Notes under the pieces: generated by a model | Seen by the model: the letters and a program-made list of their open reading frames with translations, nothing else | Told to the model about the DNA's origin: nothing | The model's database searches: none | Source of the DNA: Rhodococcus jostii RHA1 | GTDB taxonomy: Bacteria > Actinomycetota > Actinomycetes > Mycobacteriales > Mycobacteriaceae | Length of the DNA: 64,000 bases | Direction: 5' to 3' | Assembly (NCBI RefSeq): GCF_000014565.1 | Contig: NC_008268.1 | Span: forward strand, 4,902,501 to 4,966,500 | Made by a program: the position numbers and the translations under genes | Shown here: positions 32,313-40,408 of the stretch, in pieces | Layout of the letters: every line of letters starts with the position of its first letter | How positions within the stretch are numbered: position 1 is the stretch's first letter

Positions 32313-33488
32313 CTAATTGTTCGGCCGGTCGGAACCGACCACCCACATCGAGAAGTACTGCGAACCGCCGCCATAGGCGTGGCCGAGTGCCTTGCGTGCG
32401 TCCTTCACCTGATGGTCGCCGGCGCGGTGCATCACCTGCATCGCCGACTCGGCGAACCGGATCATGCCCGAGGCGCCGATGGGGTTGGACGACAGGACGC
32501 CGCCGGACGCGTTGAGCGGAAGCCGGCCGCCGATCGCGGTCTCGCCCGCCTCGGTGAGTTTCCAGCCCTCACCCTCGGAGACGAAGCCCAGATTCTCGAG
32601 CCACATCGGTTCGAACCAGGAGAAGGGGACGTAGATTTCGGCCACGTCGATCTCGTCGAGCGGGTCCTTGATGCCCGCGGCCTTCCACAGCGCGGCCGCC
32701 GCGTCCCGGCCGGCCTGCGGATTCACCTGGTCGCGTCCCGCGAACGTGGTGGGCTCGGTGCGCATCGCGGTGGCGTGGATCCAGGCCACCTCACGACCGT
32801 CCGCCGTGACCTGCTCGGCTGCCTCCTCGTTGCCGATCACCATCGCGCAGGCGCCGTCCGAGGACGGACACGTCTCGTCGTAGCGGATGGGATCCCACAG
32901 CATCTGCGAGGCCTGCACGGATTCGAGCGTGATGTCGGGTTGCTTGAGGTGGGCGTACGGATTGAGGCTGCCGTTCAGCCGGTCCTTCACCGCCACCATC
33001 GCGCCGATGTGATCGGGTGCGCCCGACCGCCGGATGTACGAGCGGACGTGCGGGGCGAAGTAGCCGCCCGCGCCCGCGCCGACCGGCATGTGGAATGGAA
33101 TGGGGGTGGACAGCGCCCACATGGCATTCGACTCGGACTGCTTCTCCCACGCCACCGTCAGCACCCGCTTGTGCACCCCCGACTTCACGAGACTCGACGC
33201 GACCACCGCGGTCGAGCCCCCGACCGAGCCTGCGGTGTGCACGCGCAGGAGCGGTTTGCCGTTGGCGCCCAGCGCGTCCGACATCGCGAGCTCCGGCATC
33301 ATCGAACCCTCGAAGAGGTCGGGGGCCTTCCCGATCACGACGGCGTCGATGTCGTCCCAGCCCACCCGGGCGTCTTCCATCGCGCGGTCGATCGCCTCGC
33401 GAACCAGCCCCGCCATGGACACGTCGTGCCGCTTCGCCACGTAATGCGTCTGACCGGTGCCGAGCACCGCGGCCAATTGATTCGCCAT
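32313..33488 (-). CDS. ltp3: Ltp3, thiolase-like sterol side-chain aldolase
   Basis: The protein has 391 residues and is of the SCP-x/thiolase-like superfamily without the classic thiolase second cysteine motif. Landmarks are GSVGGSTAVVASSLVKSG, CPSSDGACAMVIGN, and the C-terminal NASGGVLSSNPIGASGMIRF with an HAYGGG ending. The ATG at 33486-33488 gives MANQLAAVLGTGQTH and shares a base with the ltp4 stop; the longer open frame upstream is antisense noise. Ltp3 and Ltp4 are required for C24-branched sterol side chains in rhodococci and act as aldolases with DUF35 partners. It matches Rv3523. Confidence 0.88.
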   Translation of the reverse strand: MANQLAAVLGTGQTHYVAKRHDVSMAGLVREAIDRAMEDARVGWDDIDAVVIGKAPDLFEGSMMPELAMSDALGANGKPLLRVHTAGSVGGSTAVVASSLVKSGVHKRVLTVAWEKQSESNAMWALSTPIPFHMPVGAGAGGYFAPHVRSYIRRSGAPDHIGAMVAVKDRLNGSLNPYAHLKQPDITLESVQASQMLWDPIRYDETCPSSDGACAMVIGNEEAAEQVTADGREVAWIHATAMRTEPTTFAGRDQVNPQAGRDAAAALWKAAGIKDPLDEIDVAEIYVPFSWFEPMWLENLGFVSEGEGWKLTEAGETAIGGRLPLNASGGVLSSNPIGASGMIRFAESAMQVMHRAGDHQVKDARKALGHAYGGGSQYFSMWVVGSDRPNN

Positions 33489-34552
33489 CAGTTGCGTCCC
33501 TCCAAGACTGCGACCAGATTCTGTTGCAGCACAGCACCACTCGTAGCGTGCGCCAGCGTGCGCCCGGCGTTGCCGTCCATGATGGCCTTGGCTGCGTAAC
33601 CTATGCGTTCCAGACCCGCCGCGAACATCGGATTCCCGCTCAGCGGGCCGCCCGACGGATTGATCGCCGTCGCATCGGACAGTCCGATGGCCTCGCGGAG
33701 GATCAGTTCCTGATGGGTGAACGGCCCGTGCAGTTCGGCCACGTCGATTCCGCCGACGTCCCCTCCGGTGGCGGCGCGGGCGGACGCCGTCGTCGACGGC
33801 GAGACCGTCAGGTCGCGGGCACCGAAGTTCGGGGAATCGATCCGATGCTCGATCCCGGTGATCCACGCCGGCCGCTCACACAGCTCACGGGCACGATCGC
33901 CCGCGGCGAGCACGACAGCGGCGGCGCCGTCCGTGATCGGTGCACAGTCGTGGGCGCGCAACGGGTCCGCGACGAACGGGCTGGCGAGCAGTGCGTTGAT
34001 GTCGACGTGCCCCGACAGCTGGGTGTTCGGATTGCTCTCCGCCGCGGCCCGGCTGCGCGCGGCCACGGCCGCCATCTCCTCGGACGTCCACTTTCCGGCA
34101 TCGAGTCCGAGGCGGGCCTGCAGTCCGGCGAGCGACACGGAGTCGAGCGCGAGCGGGGTGACCAGGTAGGGGTCGAGTTGCATCGACAGGATCTTGCGGA
34201 GGTTGCCCGCCGACGACTTCCCGAAGCCGTAGACGAGGGCGGTGTCGACCTCGCCGGTCATGATCTTGATCCAGGCCTCGTAGAACGCCCACGCCGCATC
34301 CATCTCGACGTGCGACTCGTTGATCGGCGGAACCGCCCCGATCGAGTCGACGGCGGAGATGAAGGAGAATGAACGGCCGGCCAGGTAGTCCGACGACCCC
34401 GAACACCAGAAACCGATGTCGGACTTGGTGATTCCGAGGTCCTCGTACAGCTGCTGGAAGCAGGGAACCAGCATCTCGACGCCGTTGGTGGTGCCGGTGG
34501 TCTCGCGCACGTGCGGTGCGTGCGCGAACCCGACGACTGCGATATCTGTCAT
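33488..34552 (-). CDS. ltp4: Ltp4, thiolase-like sterol side-chain aldolase
   Basis: The protein has 354 residues, the same length as I recall for Rv3522. Thiolase-fold landmarks are GFWCSGSSDYLAGRSF (the Cys position of the first motif), GFGKSSAG, APITDGAAAVVLAAGDRA, and NPSGGPLSGNPMFAAG. It is adjacent to ltp3 with a one-base overlap and 12 bp after the DUF35 gene, giving a three-gene set. These probably form a complex that cleaves the side chain by retro-aldol reaction, as Ltp2-ChsH2 does for the cholesterol side chain. It is under the KstR box at 35561-35574. Confidence 0.88.
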   Translation of the reverse strand: MTDIAVVGFAHAPHVRETTGTTNGVEMLVPCFQQLYEDLGITKSDIGFWCSGSSDYLAGRSFSFISAVDSIGAVPPINESHVEMDAAWAFYEAWIKIMTGEVDTALVYGFGKSSAGNLRKILSMQLDPYLVTPLALDSVSLAGLQARLGLDAGKWTSEEMAAVAARSRAAAESNPNTQLSGHVDINALLASPFVADPLRAHDCAPITDGAAAVVLAAGDRARELCERPAWITGIEHRIDSPNFGARDLTVSPSTTASARAATGGDVGGIDVAELHGPFTHQELILREAIGLSDATAINPSGGPLSGNPMFAAGLERIGYAAKAIMDGNAGRTLAHATSGAVLQQNLVAVLEGRN

Positions 34553-34564
34553 TGTGCCGCGCCC

Positions 34565-35545
34565 TTACAGGTGGTGTTTGTAGGTGTCGTACTCGGCGTC
34601 GGGCTCACCCGTCGGCCTGAAGTACTCGATGTTCTCGAGGGTGTAACCCCACTCCTCGCGCGGCTTCCACTTGGCCTCCACGCGCATGCCCATCCGCACG
34701 TCGGTGGCGTCGCAGTCGAGGATCAGGTGCAGGAACGCGATGTCCGCGCCGTCGAGAAGCACGTAGGCGGCGACGTACGGCGGCTTGATCCGCTGTCCGA
34801 GGAACGGGACGTTCACGATGCAGAACGTGGTGACGATGCCCCTGTCCGGCAGTTCCACCTGTTCCTTCGTCGGGATGCCGTCGGTGGGGTTGGCGCTGCG
34901 CGGCGGGATGTACACCTTGCCGTCCGGTCCGGTGCGACCACCGATCAGCTTGCCCGCCTTCAGCCCTCGGAGGTAGTAGCTCTCCTCTGCGGAGGCGGAG
35001 TGCATGTAGTCGAGATCGATCGGCGTCGTGACCATCGTGACCGGTTCCGACTCCGTGGTCGGTTCGGGTTCGCCCGCCGACTCCCCGGGCTCGAAGCACA
35101 CGATGTCCTGGATGCGCCCGACGCGCTCCTGCGCCCATCTCGCCCGGACCCGCATACCCGTGCTCATTGCGGCGGGGGAGCCGACGTCCACGGCATGCAC
35201 CAGGGACGTGTCGGCGCCGTCGAGCGTGATCAGCGCCCACGCGAAGGGCGTGGTGAGTGGCTGTCCGGCAATCGGTTCCGGCATCCACGTCCAGCTCACC
35301 ACGGTCCCGGCGTCGGAAACCCCGACGAAGTCGGTGAGAGGGTCGGCGGTGTTCGGGTCGAATTCGGGCGGTGGCACGTAGACGCGTCCGTCCGAACCGC
35401 GGGCGCCGATGACCTTGCGGTCGCGCAGCGCGGTCACGAAGGCTCCGATGGTCGGACCCACCGATCGGGTGTAGTCGAATTGAAGTTTCAGCGGGGCGCT
35501 CAACGGTTCGTTCGAGAATTTTTCGGCCACCGCGCTCTTTCCCAT
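34565..35545 (-). CDS. Double DUF35 OB-fold protein, Rv3521-like
   Basis: The protein has 326 residues from the ATG at 35545; in-frame GTGs lie just upstream, so the start is approximate. It consists of two tandem DUF35 units, about residues 17-150 and 165-315. Each has a rubredoxin-like arm followed by an OB-fold (GMRVRARW and GMRVEAKW mark equivalent strands). The zinc-binding cysteines usual in the arm are absent in both (KVIGARGSDGRVYVPP and KLIGGRTGPDGKVYIPP). DUF35 proteins partner thiolase-like aldolases, here most likely Ltp3 and Ltp4. It is first in the operon, 15 bp from the KstR box. Confidence 0.87.
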   Translation of the reverse strand: MGKSAVAEKFSNEPLSAPLKLQFDYTRSVGPTIGAFVTALRDRKVIGARGSDGRVYVPPPEFDPNTADPLTDFVGVSDAGTVVSWTWMPEPIAGQPLTTPFAWALITLDGADTSLVHAVDVGSPAAMSTGMRVRARWAQERVGRIQDIVCFEPGESAGEPEPTTESEPVTMVTTPIDLDYMHSASAEESYYLRGLKAGKLIGGRTGPDGKVYIPPRSANPTDGIPTKEQVELPDRGIVTTFCIVNVPFLGQRIKPPYVAAYVLLDGADIAFLHLILDCDATDVRMGMRVEAKWKPREEWGYTLENIEYFRPTGEPDAEYDTYKHHL

Positions 35546-35560
35546 GCTCACAACTTCGAG

Positions 35561-35574
35561 TAGAACAGGTTCTA
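35561..35574. promoter_or_regulatory. KstR box, perfect palindrome
   Basis: TAGAACAGGTTCTA matches TnnAACnnGTTnnA at every fixed position and its outer six bases are exact inverted repeats. It lies between the divergent DUF35-ltp4-ltp3 operon and the Rv3520c-like gene and probably controls both. Confidence 0.92.
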
Positions 35575-35624
35575 GTGTTTGTGGCAAGGGTCACTTATGA
35601 CGACGGTCGATGCGGAGGCACACG

Positions 35625-36662
35625 ATGAAGCTCGGGTTGCAACTGGGATACTGGGGCGCACAGCCGCCGGCGAATGTCCCGGAGTTGATCGCCGCCGCCG
35701 AAGCCGAAGGATTCGACGCCGTCTTCGCCGCCGAATCGTGGGGATCCGACGCCTTCACCCCCCTCGCCTGGTGGGGTTCGAGCACCCGACGCGTCCGTCT
35801 GGGCACGTCCGTCGTCCAGATCTCCGCCCGCACACCCACCAGCACCGCCATGCACGCACTCACCCTCGACCACCTCAGCGGCGGCCGGGCCATCCTCGGA
35901 CTCGGCGTGTCCGGGCCGCAGGTCGTCGAAGGGTGGTACGGGCAGCCGTTCACGAAACCGCTCGCCCGCACCCGCGAATACGTCTCCATCATCCGGAAGG
36001 TGCTGTCGCGGGAGGAACCCGTCACCAGCGACGGCCCGCACTTCCCGCTGCCCTACACCGGCGCCGGCAGCACCGGCCTCGGGAAACCGCTCAAGCCGAT
36101 CACTCACCCGCTCCGTGCCGACATCCCCATCTGGCTCGGCGCCGAAGGTCCGAAGAACGTCGCGCTCACCGCCGAGATCGCCGACGGCTGGCTCGCCATC
36201 TACTACTCGCCGCGCCTCGCGCCCATGTACAACGAATGGCTCGACGAAGGCTTCGCCCGCCCCGGCGCCCGACGCAGCCGCGAAGACTTCGAAGTCGCGG
36301 CCACCTGTCAGGTGATCGTCACCGACGACCGCGCCGCCGCCATCGCCGGCCTCAAACCGATCACCGCGCTGTACGTCGGCGGCATGGGCGCCCCCGAACT
36401 CAACTTCCACGCCCAGGTCTACACCCGCATGGGCTACGGCGAGCAGGTCGAGGAAATCGGGCGCCTCTTCCGCGCAGGCCGCAAAGACGAAGCGGCCGCC
36501 GTCGTCCCCGACGAGATGGTCACCGAGACCATGATCATCGGCAACGTCGACGAAGTCCGCGCCGACGTCAAACGCTGGGCCGACGCCGGCGTCACCATGC
36601 TCCTCGTCTCCTGCCGCGACGCCGACCACGTCCGCGAACTGTCCGCGGCGGTCCGCGGCTGA
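35625..36662 (+). CDS. LLM-class F420-dependent oxidoreductase, Rv3520c-like
   Basis: The protein has 345 residues. The N-terminus MKLGLQLGYWGAQPPANVPE, LDHLSGGRAILGLGVSGPQV and IPIWLGAEGPKNVALTAEIA identify the F420-dependent LLM family. The size and position beside Rv3521-Rv3523 homologues fit Rv3520c. The ATG at 35625 follows GCGGAGG. It is transcribed away from the ltp operon and shares its KstR box. The substrate is unknown. A family B palindrome starts 13 bp after the stop. Confidence 0.88.
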   Translation: MKLGLQLGYWGAQPPANVPELIAAAEAEGFDAVFAAESWGSDAFTPLAWWGSSTRRVRLGTSVVQISARTPTSTAMHALTLDHLSGGRAILGLGVSGPQVVEGWYGQPFTKPLARTREYVSIIRKVLSREEPVTSDGPHFPLPYTGAGSTGLGKPLKPITHPLRADIPIWLGAEGPKNVALTAEIADGWLAIYYSPRLAPMYNEWLDEGFARPGARRSREDFEVAATCQVIVTDDRAAAIAGLKPITALYVGGMGAPELNFHAQVYTRMGYGEQVEEIGRLFRAGRKDEAAAVVPDEMVTETMIIGNVDEVRADVKRWADAGVTMLLVSCRDADHVRELSAAVRG

Positions 36663-36674
36663 CCTCCCCCGGCC

Positions 36675-36725
36675 GGGCGAATGTACCTTTCGGCGCACCT
36701 GAGGCGTTGAACGGTGCATTCACCC
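36675..36725. repeat. Dispersed palindrome family B, copy 1
   Basis: A 51-bp imperfect palindrome runs from GGGCGAATGTACC (36675-36687) to GGTGCATTCACCC at the right end. It is the same length and orientation as copy 2 at 37782-37832. The right arm contains the stop codon of the leftward AbiEi-like gene (TGA on the minus strand, 36720-36722). Confidence 0.85.
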
Positions 36726-37679
36726 GCGCGCTTCGAGCATCCGGACCTCCGGCCGGGGGCGGGACGACGCCAGCTGATAGTGCGACCGGAGGTCGGCGAT
36801 CACGCGGTCGGGGTCGTCGCGGACAGCGCTCGGTAGCGTCGGCAGCACGATGATGCCGTGGTTCTGCATCCGGGTGCGGCGCTCGACGGTCGACTTGTAC
36901 GCCTTCGGCGCCAGATGCCAGTCGAGGGAGTCGATGTCCCACGCAAATGCGACGTCGTCGATCCAGCCGTCCGGCATGGCGATGAACTGCCCGGCGGCGT
37001 CGACGATCCTGCGGTTGAAGACCATTCGTGGCAGTCCGCTGCGCAACCACAGTCTGCGGGCTTCGGCTTCGGACACCGAGTGGACGTCGGCACTCACTTC
37101 GCGCAGCACTGTCCGGGGGAGTGCTGCACCCCGTCCACTACCCGAGTCCAACTCCGCGATCAGTTCGGCGACGCTCACCTCGCCTCGCTGGACCACCTCG
37201 GCGATGAGGGATCGAGTGCTGTCCAGGGTGCGGCACCGTCGTGCCGCATCGAGCAACGCGCGTGGTAGCGGGGCGCAGGGAAGCCCGTTGCGCGTCACCG
37301 GCACCGGCAACCGCGTCGTACGTTCGACGAGAACGAAGCCTGTGGACTGCACGCGCCGATGCGTGGCAATCAGAACATGGGCGTCGCCCGAGTACGACGT
37401 TCCGTAGCCGTATTCGTGCAGCGCGGCCCGCCCGGTGAGCACTGCGTTCTCGCCGCTGAGCACGATCGCGGCCACCGCACGCTGACGCGCGGTCGGCCGA
37501 CCGTTGCCGAGCATCACGACACCCGGAAGGATGCGTTGCCACGGCCCGCCCGGACGGCATCGAGCGTCGATCGCCGAATTCGACACACCCCACTGCCTCA
37601 ACTCGGCGGTGCGGATGATTCCGGACCGGCTCACTCCGTACAGGTCTTCGAGGCGATGCCCCCACACTCCCCGTCGCAT
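36720..37679 (-). CDS. AbiEi-like N-terminus with nuclease-like C-terminus, unknown function
   Basis: The protein has 319 residues. The first 100 (GIIRTAELRQWGVSNSAIDA, then PGGPWQRILPGVVMLG) resemble the winged-helix AbiEi antitoxin-type domain found in many actinobacterial proteins. The C-terminal part (FAWDIDSLDWHLAPKAYKST, then RRTRMQNHGIIVLPTLPSAV) looks like a DUF559/Vsr-type nuclease fold, but metal ligands are not clearly placed. No partner toxin gene is adjacent. It is flanked on both sides by family B palindromes and interrupts the sterol genes, so it is probably an insertion. Not KstR-linked. Confidence 0.7.
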   Translation of the reverse strand: MRRGVWGHRLEDLYGVSRSGIIRTAELRQWGVSNSAIDARCRPGGPWQRILPGVVMLGNGRPTARQRAVAAIVLSGENAVLTGRAALHEYGYGTSYSGDAHVLIATHRRVQSTGFVLVERTTRLPVPVTRNGLPCAPLPRALLDAARRCRTLDSTRSLIAEVVQRGEVSVAELIAELDSGSGRGAALPRTVLREVSADVHSVSEAEARRLWLRSGLPRMVFNRRIVDAAGQFIAMPDGWIDDVAFAWDIDSLDWHLAPKAYKSTVERRTRMQNHGIIVLPTLPSAVRDDPDRVIADLRSHYQLASSRPRPEVRMLEARG

Positions 37680-37781
37680 GGAGTCGATGATGGCTCATCC
37701 GGTGTCGGCGGCGTGCTCGGTCACCAGGCGATTTGGTGAGCCTGTGGATAAGTAGCGGGCAGTGGATAGCCCTCACACCCT

Positions 37782-37832
37782 GGGCGAATGTACCTCTCGG
37801 CGCCCTAGCTGCGCCGAACGGTACATTCACCC
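37782..37832. repeat. Dispersed palindrome family B, copy 2
   Basis: A 51-bp palindrome: GGGCGAATGTACC (37782-37794) pairs with GGTACATTCACCC (37820-37832) with one G-T pair, and TCGGCGC with GCGCCGA in the inner stem. It lies between the AbiEi-like gene start and the echA19 stop, in direct orientation to copy 1, about 1.1 kb away. Confidence 0.88.
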
Positions 37833-37851
37833 GGGATCAGTGCACCCCGGG

Positions 37852-38676
37852 TCAGCGGCCCTCGAATTTCGGCGCGCGCTTTTCGGAGAAGGCGCGGGGG
37901 CCTTCCTTCGCGTCGGCGCTCTTGAAGACCTCGGTGCCGAGCGCGGCGTCGACTTGAAAGGCCTCCTCCTCGTGCATGCCTTCGGTGTCGCGGATGGTCT
38001 TCAGGATCGCCTGGACGGCGAGGGGTCCGTTGGCGGAGATGAGGTCGGCGAGTTCGAGGGCCTTGTCGAGGGCCTGACCGTCGGGGACGACGTGTCCGAT
38101 GAGGCCGATCTCCTTGGCCTCGGGGGCTTTGATGTGGCGTCCGGTGAGCAGGATGTCGGCGGCGACGGTGTATGGGATCTGCCGGACGAGGCGCACGGCG
38201 GAGCCGCCGAGGGGGAAGAGTCCCCATTTGGCTTCGGAGACACCGAATTTGGCGCTCTCTCCGGCGATGCGGATGTCGGTGCCCTGCAGGATCTCGGTGC
38301 CGCCGGCGATGGCGGGACCCTCGACTGCGGCGATGAGGGGCTTGGTGAGGCGCCGTCCCTTCAGGAGCGCCTCGATCTTGGACAGGTCCCAGCCGCCGCC
38401 GGAGAACGAGTCGCCGGGGTGCTGCGACGTCATGGCCTTGAGGTCGGCGCCCGCGCAGAATGCGCCGCCTGCGCCGGTGAGGATGGCGACCCGGATGTCC
38501 GGGTCGGAGTCGACCTGATCCCACGCGTCCCGCATGATCGCCATCATTTCGCCGGACAGCGCGTTCTTCGCCTCGGGGCGGTTCATCGTGACGATGAGGA
38601 CGTGCCCGCGCTTCTCCACGAGGCAGTGCGGCGACTGTGCCGAAATGTCGGATTTCTCGGTCGTTGTAGAGGACAC
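37852..38676 (-). CDS. echA19: EchA19, steroid enoyl-CoA hydratase
   Basis: The protein has 274 residues and is of the crotonase family: [19 protein letters not shown] and [20 protein letters not shown] form the oxyanion hole, and [19 protein letters not shown] holds the catalytic-loop Glu position. I chose the GTG at 38674-38676 ([10 protein letters not shown]), five bases after GGGAGA on the minus strand; earlier in-frame codons would overlap the promoter. EchA19 hydrates the side-chain enoyl-CoA in the first beta-oxidation round. It is divergent from fadD19, as in M. tuberculosis, across a KstR box. Confidence 0.93.
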   Translation of the reverse strand: MSSTTTEKSDISAQSPHCLVEKRGHVLIVTMNRPEAKNALSGEMMAIMRDAWDQVDSDPDIRVAILTGAGGAFCAGADLKAMTSQHPGDSFSGGGWDLSKIEALLKGRRLTKPLIAAVEGPAIAGGTEILQGTDIRIAGESAKFGVSEAKWGLFPLGGSAVRLVRQIPYTVAADILLTGRHIKAPEAKEIGLIGHVVPDGQALDKALELADLISANGPLAVQAILKTIRDTEGMHEEEAFQVDAALGTEVFKSADAKEGPRAFSEKRAPKFEGR

Positions 38677-38731
38677 TGAAGTCTCCCGAAGGGTGTGTGA
38701 GCTGGCTCTCAAATTGGGTCTTGCCAGAAAC

Positions 38732-38745
38732 GGTAACACGTTCTA
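38732..38745. promoter_or_regulatory. KstR box for echA19 and fadD19
   Basis: GGTAACACGTTCTA matches TnnAACnnGTTnnA except for G in the first position. It ends 10 bp before the fadD19 GTG, which suggests a short or leaderless message. Confidence 0.82.
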
Positions 38746-38755
38746 CTTTGTTGAC

Positions 38756-40408
38756 GTGGCCCTTAATATCGCAGACCTCGTAGAGCACGCAATCGACCTC
38801 GTTCCGGACCGCGTCGCGTTGGTGTCCGACGACCGGGAAGTGACGTACGCGCAGATGGAGGAGAGGGCCAATCGCCTCGGCCACTACCTGCGCGAACAGG
38901 GTGTTCAGCCCGGCGACAAAGTGGGCATCTACTGCCGGAACACCATCGAGGCCATCGAGGCCATGGTGGCGGTCTTCAAGATCCGTGCCGTGATGGTGAA
39001 CGTCAACTACCGGTACATCGAGAACGAGTTGCAATACATCTTCGACAATTCGGACATGGTCGCGCTCGTTCACGAGCGCCGCTACTCCGACAAGGTGGCG
39101 AACGTGCTCCCCGAGACGCCGCTCCTGAAGACCACCGTCGTGGTCGAGGACGGCACCGATCTCGAGTACGAGGGCATCGAATACGAGGCCGCACTCGCGC
39201 AGGGTTCCCCCGACCGCGACTTCGGCGAGCGCACTGGCGACGACCTGTACATGCTCTACACCGGTGGCACCACCGGCAAGCCCAAGGGCGTCATGTGGCG
39301 TCACGAGGACGTCTGGCGGGTGCTCGGCGGCGGCATCAACTTCATGACCGGTGAATACGTCGAGGACGAGTGGGATCTCGCGAAGCTGGGCGCCGAGAGC
39401 CCCGGCATGACCCGCTTCCCGATCCCGCCGATGATCCACGGCGGCAGCCAGTGGGCGGTGTTCCAGAGTCTGTTCGGCGGCGGAAAGTGCGTGATGCACC
39501 CCGAATTCGACGGCCACGACGTGTGGCGGATCGTCGATCAGCACAAGGTCAACCTCATCTTCATCACCGGCGACGCGATGGCGCGGCCGATGCTCGACGC
39601 GCTGGTGGAGGGCGACAAGGCGAGCGGCGAACCCTACGACCTGTCGTCGCTGTTCCTGATGGCGAGTTCGGCGGCACTGTTCTCGCCCAGCATCAAGGAG
39701 AAGTACCTCGAACTGCTGCCCAACCGGATGATCACCGACTCCATCGGTTCGTCCGAGACCGGTTTCGGCGGCCTCAGCGTGGTCGCGAAGGGCGACTCGC
39801 ACGGCGGCGGCCCGACGGTGAAGATCGACGCGTCCACGTCCGTCCTCGGCGAGGACGGGAACCCGGTGGAGCCCGGGTCCGGCGTGGTCGGCATCCTGGC
39901 GCGCAAGGGGCACATCCCGATCGGCTACTACAAGGACGAAGAGAAGACCAAGGCCACGTTCAAGGAGATCAACGGCATCCGCTACTCCATCCCGGGCGAC
40001 TTCGCGCAGGTGGAGGCGGACGGCACGGTGACAATGCTCGGCCGCGGCTCGGTGTCGATCAACAGCGGCGGCGAGAAGATCTTCCCCGAGGAGGTCGAGG
40101 GCGCCCTCAAGTCGCATCCCGACGTCTTCGACGCGCTCGTGGTCGGCATTCCCGACGAACGCTTCGGCCAGCGCGTCGCCGCCGTCATCCAGACCCGGGG
40201 TGGGGCGCGGCCGGGCCTGCACGAGATCGCCGACGCGGCGCGCAAGGAGATTGCGGGATACAAGGTTCCGCGCAGCCTCTGGTTCGTCGACGAGATCAAG
40301 CGCTCGCCGGCGGGTAAGCCCGACTACCGCTGGGCCAAGGAACAGACCGAGACCCGACCGGCCGACGACCACAACGGCAACGGCTCGCCCGAAAGCAAAG
40401 GCGCGTAA
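38756..40408 (+). CDS. fadD19: FadD19, steroid-C26-CoA ligase
   Basis: The protein has 550 residues and is an ANL acyl-CoA synthetase: ATP loop YTGGTTGKPKG, IGSSETGFGG, PGDFAQVEADGTVTMLGRG, and the C-terminal catalytic lysine in RSPAGKPDYRW. The start is the GTG at 38756 (VALNIADLVE), because the KstR box lies immediately upstream. FadD19 activates the C26 acid made by CYP125 and is needed for C24-branched sterols in rhodococci. Its TAA is followed directly by the ATG of the flavoprotein gene. It resembles the synthetase at 24159. Confidence 0.94.
   Translation: MALNIADLVEHAIDLVPDRVALVSDDREVTYAQMEERANRLGHYLREQGVQPGDKVGIYCRNTIEAIEAMVAVFKIRAVMVNVNYRYIENELQYIFDNSDMVALVHERRYSDKVANVLPETPLLKTTVVVEDGTDLEYEGIEYEAALAQGSPDRDFGERTGDDLYMLYTGGTTGKPKGVMWRHEDVWRVLGGGINFMTGEYVEDEWDLAKLGAESPGMTRFPIPPMIHGGSQWAVFQSLFGGGKCVMHPEFDGHDVWRIVDQHKVNLIFITGDAMARPMLDALVEGDKASGEPYDLSSLFLMASSAALFSPSIKEKYLELLPNRMITDSIGSSETGFGGLSVVAKGDSHGGGPTVKIDASTSVLGEDGNPVEPGSGVVGILARKGHIPIGYYKDEEKTKATFKEINGIRYSIPGDFAQVEADGTVTMLGRGSVSINSGGEKIFPEEVEGALKSHPDVFDALVVGIPDERFGQRVAAVIQTRGGARPGLHEIADAARKEIAGYKVPRSLWFVDEIKRSPAGKPDYRWAKEQTETRPADDHNGNGSPESKGA

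Noticed and set aside
36720..37679. A type IV toxin-antitoxin system
   Set aside because: Only an AbiEi-like domain is visible and no AbiEii-type nucleotidyltransferase is adjacent, so a full system is not supported.
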